Origin: a virus
Length of the DNA: 64,000 nt
IMG/VR virus record: IMGVR_UViG_3300028377_000004
Location: 1 to 64,000 of that record
Reading direction: 5' to 3' (one strand)
The position numbers and the translations under genes are program-made. Position 1 is the first letter of the stretch. Each line of letters starts with the position of its first letter. This document shows positions 57,876 through 64,000 of this stretch, in pieces. The notes below the pieces were generated by a model. That model saw only the letters and a list, made by a program, of their open reading frames with translations, was not told where the DNA came from and ran no database searches.

Positions 57876-60026
57876 TTACTTAATAGAAGATAGGAACCTG
57901 GAGGCCAGTCTCATTGCTAAAATATCTCTACCTTTCAGTTTGGAAAAAAGACTGTCTAGAATTGGCAATACTTTAGTCTCAAAGGTTTCTTGAGCCATAA
58001 ACTGATCCATCTCGTCTACGTCATAAGTCATTTGAGTAAGCCAAGGATTGGTAATATTATCTTCTGCTAATTTGGTGTAGACATATTGCTCCAACATTCG
58101 AGCCCAGATTTCCCCCAAATTAACGTAGTAATTTAGTTTTCTGGTATCCCCCCTAGCTACGTCTCGATATAAACGTTTGGCTTCTTCCACTATTTCAGGG
58201 GACAGTTCAGATTTATATTTGGCGTCTACCATGGACCTAAACTCATCATCATCATCCCAACTTAGTCCCGTCACATTAGTAATAGCTTTCGCAAGGACAC
58301 CTTCATAGGCACCTCCTAATTTATCGTTCCATCTCTGGAAGTCCTCTGTCTCTACGATTACTTCATAAAATTCAATGACTTCGGGTAAGTCTCGTTTCAG
58401 TTTTGTAAGCCACTTTCCAGTTCTATCAGGATCCTTTACTGTTTTGACATAGTAATCTGCTCTTACACTAGTCTCTGACCCTGTAATACTACTAGACATG
58501 GGGCTAGTCATTAGTCCATTCTCTCGCTTCCACTCCATCCATTCAGGGTCGTTTTGCTCCAGCTGGTATTTAAGAGCATCATCTAGGAAATGAGATAGTT
58601 CATGTGCCATAAGACCTTCATAGTCTTTTCCGAATCTGACTTCGGGTTGAAAACGAGAAGAGTCATGATAAGCAAAATAAGAAGCTTTGGAAGAGAACCG
58701 TTGGATATTCCCAAAGGAAAGTTTCAGGGGAACTCCATGTTTCCCGCAGAATCCCTTTCCAAAAATAGTTTCAAGGTCTTCAAAAGCGCGGGATACTCTT
58801 CCTAAAACTTCTCTTTTTTCTTCCTCAGAAAAATCCGAAGAAAATTCGATTTCTCCTACTTTATGTTTCGTAGCAAATTCCGGAGCATCGATAGGTTCAT
58901 ATTCAAGTAATGCAGGTTCTTGTCCTTTGGCGAGTACAAGGTTTTTTTCTGCTATTTTAAATTGTCTGTGAAATTCCCCTTGCAGTGAGCTAAGAATTTT
59001 ACGCTCGGTTCCTTCGCTTAGTACCCTCTCCAGGGTCCCCACACTTTTTGCCTGTGAGATCTGGGTCGCTATTTTTCCTAATTCTCTTCGGGACCTGATA
59101 GTAGAAGAATCCGCATATTCGTTTTTTATTCGTTCTACTTCTATCAATAATTTTTGTACCAAGAACTCGGTAATACCGTCTCTTTCAGTATTTTCTTGAG
59201 AGTCTAAAACATCCTCTATGGGTTGGTCATCTTCTCTGGTAACTATCCATAATGGGACTCCGGCTTCCCTCTGGATATTTTCAAATTCATCCTTAATCTC
59301 ATTTAACCTCTGAATATTAGCATCCATCTCTTCCCCTGGTTTGGGGTCAGATTTTAGGAGTGCTTTTCTCTCTTTTTCCAATTGGTTAGCTTTCTCTTTT
59401 AGATACTCTTTTTCTTCGGAATCCAGATCAAACCAAACACCAGGTTCCGCATCAGACCTAAGGGTTGGTACTTCAAGACTTCCCACTCCTATTTTTAGGA
59501 TCAAACGGAAAAGAGATCTGATTTTCGTAGGATATTCCGTATATTTCGTAATGAGATTATTAAGAACCTCAGTGAGTTCCCTTCGATATACTTTATAATC
59601 CTCTTCTTCCTCAAGATCCGCAAGAAATTGGAGGGATCTCAACATCTGTCGGTATCTCATATCGTGAGGCAGTCCAGATTCTTTTGGGCTAAGACGACTG
59701 AGAGGCTTTAGAACTCTAGCAGCTCTTCTTAGCATCAAGGATACCTTGCTTTTTGGAAGGGAAGCTAATTTCCTTAACTCACTTGCTGCTTTTTTGGCAT
59801 GGGCACTATCCGAATTTGATTCTAGGGTGGAAGCAACAACAACGCAAGCTTGTGAGAACTCTGGATGGAATTTTTTCCGAATTTTAAGGTATTTTTTAAT
59901 TTCAGAATCATTAAAAAAAGGATGCAAGACGATATAGTTTTGGATCACTAATAGAGTGATTCCTGCGGACATAGTATCCAACGCCCTGTCTGGGGTGAAT
60001 TCCTCTGGCATTTTAGGCATCTCCAT
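57876..60026 (-). CDS. Large protein with HExxH metallopeptidase-like motif
   Basis: 716 residues. LMAHELSHFLDDAL (His475-Glu476-x-x-His479) is a zinc-metallopeptidase motif; the following EIWARMLEQYVY may supply the third ligand, as in large phage proteins with such domains. The first 300 residues are helical and highly charged, with several coiled-coil-like stretches (EEKEYLKEKANQLEKERKAL). No signal peptide. It follows the gpI-like gene by 2 bases and is last in the - operon, so it is probably a virion-linked or ejected protein. The substrate is unknown. Confidence 0.62.
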   Translation of the reverse strand: MEMPKMPEEFTPDRALDTMSAGITLLVIQNYIVLHPFFNDSEIKKYLKIRKKFHPEFSQACVVVASTLESNSDSAHAKKAASELRKLASLPKSKVSLMLRRAARVLKPLSRLSPKESGLPHDMRYRQMLRSLQFLADLEEEEDYKVYRRELTEVLNNLITKYTEYPTKIRSLFRLILKIGVGSLEVPTLRSDAEPGVWFDLDSEEKEYLKEKANQLEKERKALLKSDPKPGEEMDANIQRLNEIKDEFENIQREAGVPLWIVTREDDQPIEDVLDSQENTERDGITEFLVQKLLIEVERIKNEYADSSTIRSRRELGKIATQISQAKSVGTLERVLSEGTERKILSSLQGEFHRQFKIAEKNLVLAKGQEPALLEYEPIDAPEFATKHKVGEIEFSSDFSEEEKREVLGRVSRAFEDLETIFGKGFCGKHGVPLKLSFGNIQRFSSKASYFAYHDSSRFQPEVRFGKDYEGLMAHELSHFLDDALKYQLEQNDPEWMEWKRENGLMTSPMSSSITGSETSVRADYYVKTVKDPDRTGKWLTKLKRDLPEVIEFYEVIVETEDFQRWNDKLGGAYEGVLAKAITNVTGLSWDDDDEFRSMVDAKYKSELSPEIVEEAKRLYRDVARGDTRKLNYYVNLGEIWARMLEQYVYTKLAEDNITNPWLTQMTYDVDEMDQFMAQETFETKVLPILDSLFSKLKGRDILAMRLASRFLSSIK

Positions 60027-60028
60027 TC

Positions 60029-61351
60029 TTAAACTTTATTGATAGTAATTGTCACGAAATTTCGGGCTATTCTACCATCTCCAGAAGTAGCTCGCACTCC
60101 AATGGTCCAGTAAAACTTTCCAGCGTCATCAAATTGAGGGGAAGGAACTAATGGAGCTTCAAAAGGAACTATTTTTCCCGTAGCATCCCCAAAATTACCG
60201 TCTCCTGTCAAGTCCCATTCATAGGTAGAAGAACCCGAGAAATTAGTTACGGCTTCATAGTGGGTTTGGTCCCCTTCTCCCACAGATATAAGACCGTCAA
60301 TTGATACCGTTAGTTTTTCAGAAGAGACAAACTGATAAGAGGCATCTTCGGTCACAAAGATTTCTTCTTTCTTCCCTAACCTGTCAACTTCTACCTGATA
60401 GGAAATATCTTCCTGAGGTTCTTTGAATCTAGGTTTGACTCTAATACCTGAGCCTAAATTTTCAACTACCCTATAATGTCCGTAATTAGGTCCTTCTAGT
60501 ATGATTAAATTAGCACCTAGGGCCACAGAATCTAAGGGTTTATTGAAAGCATCATCTTCTAGAACATTAAGAGCACCTAGTTCGGTATACCCCGTTTCAG
60601 AAGAGAACCCTTTCATACCTCCGCAATTTTTACGAACGTCTTCATAGCGACGATCATGCATTGACCAGGCGCCGTCTTCAATGATATCATTTATTTTATC
60701 ATTATCAGGATCCACAATATCGGTAAAAACGTGTGATATTTCATAGAGGGTATGCGCAGGCTTGACGATATTAATCAATAGCAAAATATTGTTTTGAAGA
60801 ACAAAAGGATCCGTTGGAAACTGGTTATCTAATTCAAACTCAATAGTAAAAGCAAACTGATTAGAAATATCATAAACAGATCCCGGATTCTGAGATTCTT
60901 TGAAAATTTCTTTGATCTCAAATTCTTGGTCAGTAAATAATTCAACTGCTTGTCTTATTGCAGATGGTGTCGAACCCTGAAAGAAAATATCTATAATTGT
61001 CAATAGAAATTCTCTAAATTCTTCGTCGTCAAGATCGATATCCGGTTGTTCATCCAAAAACACAAAATATCCAACCACCTGATTCAAAAACTCTGATCTC
61101 ACCAGATCAAATGAGATATCAGAACTAAGTTCCTCAATAGCAAGGGTAAATCTAGCTAATTCTGTGGCAATAGCCTTCAAGTAGAAAGCGTATTCCGTAG
61201 AAGGAATAGTAGACCTATAGTTAGATGCCAGATATCCCATAAGGGTTTCTAGGATCGCAGTGGCCCTTGACTGTAATGTTTTAGAATACCCTTTTCCCTT
61301 TTTAGTTAGAGGAAAAGGAAATTGTCGTTCTCCGTCAAATCCATTTGACAT
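60029..61351 (-). CDS. gpI-like tail protein with PKD-like C-terminal domain
   Basis: 440 residues. The N-terminal half is helical with features of gpI-type baseplate proteins: YLASNYRSTIPSTEYAFYLKAIATELARF, then LLTIIDIFFQGSTPSAIRQAVELFT. The C-terminal 80 residues have GSSTYEWDLTGDGNFGDATGK, the PKD-domain pattern, followed by FYWTIGVRATSGDG. It lies 8 bases after the J-like gene, as gpI follows gpJ in many phages. A tail wedge component is likely; the PKD domain suggests it also faces outward. Confidence 0.7.
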   Translation of the reverse strand: MSNGFDGERQFPFPLTKKGKGYSKTLQSRATAILETLMGYLASNYRSTIPSTEYAFYLKAIATELARFTLAIEELSSDISFDLVRSEFLNQVVGYFVFLDEQPDIDLDDEEFREFLLTIIDIFFQGSTPSAIRQAVELFTDQEFEIKEIFKESQNPGSVYDISNQFAFTIEFELDNQFPTDPFVLQNNILLLINIVKPAHTLYEISHVFTDIVDPDNDKINDIIEDGAWSMHDRRYEDVRKNCGGMKGFSSETGYTELGALNVLEDDAFNKPLDSVALGANLIILEGPNYGHYRVVENLGSGIRVKPRFKEPQEDISYQVEVDRLGKKEEIFVTEDASYQFVSSEKLTVSIDGLISVGEGDQTHYEAVTNFSGSSTYEWDLTGDGNFGDATGKIVPFEAPLVPSPQFDDAGKFYWTIGVRATSGDGRIARNFVTITINKV

Positions 61352-61359
61352 AAAAGACC

Positions 61360-63999
61360 TCAGCGATACGTGATGGTAAGATTTCCTAATTCAGCGAATG
61401 CGACATCCATCAAGTCTATTGTGGATCTAGAAGAGCGATCTCCTTGAACCTCATAAGAAGCTGTATAAGAGTAATCCTCGGGACTGTCATTAGAAGACAG
61501 AGAGACGAATATTCTATTTGCTGTTAGCTCCAGGCGTCTTCCTTCTTTTGCTGCCTGCGTAAGATACCCATCATTCTCTAATGTTTGATCATCAGAATAT
61601 CCCGGAATAATAAGTCCCTCTGAGCCTACCACTAGAGAGCGACCAGGACCCTCCATAAGGTCTGAATAGGTAGCGACAATAGCAAGGGGTTGCCGGTCCT
61701 GAAAAACTCCCCTGTGTTGCATTCGTGATCCCCCACCATTAATGGTCTGGTGACTGAGAGAATCCTGGAGAGCATAGAGAGATATATTAGAAAGTGTTTC
61801 TTCTAAAAAGACAAATGAGCTATCAACATCCTCCCTTACAATTAGGTTCCCGTCTGTATGACTCATTCTAGCGAAAGGTACAATTACATAGTCGACGCCA
61901 GTAGTATTCTCAATGACTCTGACCACATCCGATTGGTGGACAGATTTTCCTACCCCTCTAGAGTTCATAAGCTGTGAAATATTAGTCCTCAAAGCCACAT
62001 CCACCTGGGACTGCACCGCACCATGAGAAAGAACTACAGTCATTTCCAAATCAATTAAGTTTTGAATTGCCTGCTTTGCAAGTACGTCTGCGGTGATATG
62101 GCGTTGCCCGTCTACTTTCCTTTGTACATTTTCTAAGACTTCATTGATGGTATAGGAAATCTGGAAATTTTCATCATGCTCATAGTCTACACTGACTTCG
62201 GATCCATCCTCGATATCTCCATCAGGGTTTCTAACGATCTGCAAAGGAGTAGTTTCGGATCCTGCCTGAATGAAAAAATCAGGGTCCGCAGTTAGTGGGC
62301 CGTCATATTCGATAGTGCGATCTAACGAGAAAACTCTAACGCTAAAAGGTGTTACCCCAAGGTTCACTAAGGCTGCAGGTATTTCCCCTACCAGTACATG
62401 CCTCTCATCATTGATATCAATGATGTCTCCCGAAGGGATTCCCCCGCTTTCAGTAAGTACCAGATAATCTCTGGCCCTAGTGGAATAGCCTTCAATGAGG
62501 GGGTCTTGAGTCCTGAAGAATTCATAATGATCTCCTTCTGCAAGAACATCATCGGAACTCAAACTCTGGATCGTATTGACTGCTTGAACCGGCTGTCTGG
62601 AAAATACATATTCATCCGTTTCTCTAAATCGGAAATCACCAATAACCACGTTATTAGGCCCTACAGGAGGTTGAGGAATCTGTGTGCTTAATTGAATTCT
62701 GTTATGAGATAACAGGCTATAGTCCGTAAGATCAAAAGACTGTCCTGTAGTCACATTTCGGAATCCAAATCCTTGCGCCTGTTCTTCGGGGGTTTCTCCT
62801 AATAACTGAGTGATTGGATTCTCGGGGGTAACTCGATCGTCATCTACAACGAAAATATATTGATTAGGAACGGAATCCAAAAAGAATCTCACATCTCTTT
62901 CAATGCGAAAACGGAGAGCAAAAGTATCTTCGACTTCTCGCCTTTGTTCCCCTTGTACCCATACATCTACTTTTCCCCCAATATGTTTATCTCTGACCTC
63001 ATCATAATCCCGAACCATGTGCGTATGTCCAGCGTCAATAATTTTGGCCCTGAAAACTCCTACCTGCCCAAGTGCGGTCGCCAGATACCCTGATTTTGTT
63101 CCAGCATCTACAGAAGAAAACGCAAGCATGGATCTCTCCGCAAGGTCCTGATTGGATTCTTCATTGCGCCCAAATCTAGTCGCCTCTAAATTAGTAACTT
63201 GAAGTCCAGAAGCACCTCCAATAACACGGGTAATTTGACCCGCGGGAACATTTCCATTTTCGCCCGGAGTCGTTGCAATGATATTTGCTTGAATTTCCCA
63301 TCTTCTTCGTTGAATATTAAAGTAGGAATCTCGACTAGTAAAGGGAAGTGTAACTCTAGAGGTGACCCTGAAAGTTGCACTTCCATCCTGAGTTGGGACA
63401 AGGGTTCCTTCCTCAACTACCAGATCATTCTGAGGTTCTGTTGGAGTATAAAACGTTGCAGTTCCTACCGCAGGCTGCGCCCCCAAACGAACTTTATTGG
63501 TATTGGCAGATAATTTATCGAAAGAGTCATCAATGATTTGCTGAACATTCGCTACATTGGTGAACCCCATAGCAGAAGCGAGAGCCTGTTTGTACGAATC
63601 TAATTCGTCTACTACTAATAGAGTTGCAAAGGACTGGGATCTACGAACGAAATCTGCAATAAAATAAAGCCGCTCTGCTTCCGTAGCAAAAGGATCAATA
63701 AAAACGTCTTTTACCACGGACCCTGGCATAACTGATATTTCATTATCATAGTTAATTACACGGTCGATATAGTCTTCTGTAACATCAAACCTTGTGCGCC
63801 TGGGGACATCTCGAAGTTGCGTGTCTATTTCCAAAGGATATCCAACTAATTCAGAACTATAAGCAGATTCAATTTCCTGGTTGGTTGTTTGATTATAAAC
63901 TACCGTCGTCATTACATAATAAAGAGGCTCATCATCTGGAATGTCAGCAAAAACCTCATTATTAATGAAACCATCCTGCTCTGTTCCTGACCTGTTGTG
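61360..63999 (-). CDS. Baseplate J-like protein (5' partial)
   Basis: At least 850 residues from the ATG at 63912, but the same frame is open to the right edge (reading FINNEVFADIPDDEPLYYV before that Met), so the true start is probably outside. Blocks PGSVVKDVFIDPFATEAERL, AVGTATFYTPTEPQNDLVVEEGTLV, TTPGENGNVPAGQI and ESNQDLAERSMLAFSSVDAGTKSGYLATA are those of the baseplate J/gp6 family. These build the wedge of contractile tails. It is first in the - strand virion operon and precedes the gpI-like gene. This is the strongest evidence for a myovirus-type tail. Confidence 0.85.
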   Translation of the reverse strand, partial: HNRSGTEQDGFINNEVFADIPDDEPLYYVMTTVVYNQTTNQEIESAYSSELVGYPLEIDTQLRDVPRRTRFDVTEDYIDRVINYDNEISVMPGSVVKDVFIDPFATEAERLYFIADFVRRSQSFATLLVVDELDSYKQALASAMGFTNVANVQQIIDDSFDKLSANTNKVRLGAQPAVGTATFYTPTEPQNDLVVEEGTLVPTQDGSATFRVTSRVTLPFTSRDSYFNIQRRRWEIQANIIATTPGENGNVPAGQITRVIGGASGLQVTNLEATRFGRNEESNQDLAERSMLAFSSVDAGTKSGYLATALGQVGVFRAKIIDAGHTHMVRDYDEVRDKHIGGKVDVWVQGEQRREVEDTFALRFRIERDVRFFLDSVPNQYIFVVDDDRVTPENPITQLLGETPEEQAQGFGFRNVTTGQSFDLTDYSLLSHNRIQLSTQIPQPPVGPNNVVIGDFRFRETDEYVFSRQPVQAVNTIQSLSSDDVLAEGDHYEFFRTQDPLIEGYSTRARDYLVLTESGGIPSGDIIDINDERHVLVGEIPAALVNLGVTPFSVRVFSLDRTIEYDGPLTADPDFFIQAGSETTPLQIVRNPDGDIEDGSEVSVDYEHDENFQISYTINEVLENVQRKVDGQRHITADVLAKQAIQNLIDLEMTVVLSHGAVQSQVDVALRTNISQLMNSRGVGKSVHQSDVVRVIENTTGVDYVIVPFARMSHTDGNLIVREDVDSSFVFLEETLSNISLYALQDSLSHQTINGGGSRMQHRGVFQDRQPLAIVATYSDLMEGPGRSLVVGSEGLIIPGYSDDQTLENDGYLTQAAKEGRRLELTANRIFVSLSSNDSPEDYSYTASYEVQGDRSSRSTIDLMDVAFAELGNLTITYR

Positions 64000-64000
64000 G

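Noticed and set aside
1-64000. tRNA genes and CRISPR arrays
   Set aside because: All gaps were read by eye; no cloverleaf-like segment with a TTCGA-type loop and no regularly spaced repeats were seen. A covariance-model scan would be more sensitive.

Overview
The window is part of the genome of a large contractile-tailed (myovirus-like) phage. Genes are close-packed and mostly on the + strand. Virion genes, including baseplate J-like and gpI-like proteins, flank a phage replication core: RuvC-like resolvase, SNF2-type helicase, degenerate DnaC-like loader, DnaB-like helicase, primase zinc domain, family A DNA polymerase and PhoH. Terminase, portal, capsid, sheath, tube and a recognisable endolysin are not here, so the rest of the genome lies outside. 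The host is not directly visible. A lipoprotein with EGF-like and receptor-L-like modules at 18184-20040 resembles surface proteins of Myxococcota/Bradymonadota-type bacteria; that host suggestion is inference only.

Layout. 2-18105 (+): nine virion genes (appendage, fibre and tail proteins), closed by a bidirectional terminator at 18129-18170. 18184-20040 (-): the EGF/receptor-L lipoprotein. 20041-20240: two divergent copies of a phage promoter. 20241-22629 (+): small and membrane proteins, a possible lysis or envelope cluster. 22638-33323 (+): recombination and replication genes ending with DNA polymerase. 33418-42597: small zinc-finger proteins, PhoH (-), translation factor IF-1, a 2H phosphoesterase, an Ntn hydrolase (-), a polynucleotide kinase fusion and a T5orf172/MUG113-type nuclease. 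42670-55140 (+): a second virion block that also holds a possible SPOUT methyltransferase, a patatin phospholipase with a decayed copy of itself, and a frameshifted GIY-YIG endonuclease. 55215-57738 (-): a phosphatase-RNA ligase fusion and a small partner. 57876-64000 (-): a metallopeptidase-like protein, a gpI-like tail protein and baseplate J.

Three themes stand out. (1) Six copies of one promoter, TTGTAA-17 bp-TATATA with an invariant CCAGGG before the -10, each sit 20-45 bases before a small unit, most of which end at a hairpin. This looks like a moron-like, probably early, regulon that includes the lipoprotein and the RNA ligase. (2) The phage carries the parts of a bacterial Pnkp RNA-repair enzyme split over two loci: a Pnkp-type kinase at 40759-41886 and a Pnkp-type phosphatase fused to a T4 Rnl1-type ligase at 55612-57738. 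There is also a 2H phosphoesterase at 37641-38153. With IF-1 and the possible SPOUT methyltransferase, this suggests that defending or redirecting translation and tRNA is important to this phage. (3) The tail region is built by duplication: tandem paralogues, shared N- and C-terminal modules and internal repeats.

All functions are read from motifs by eye; no database search was possible.
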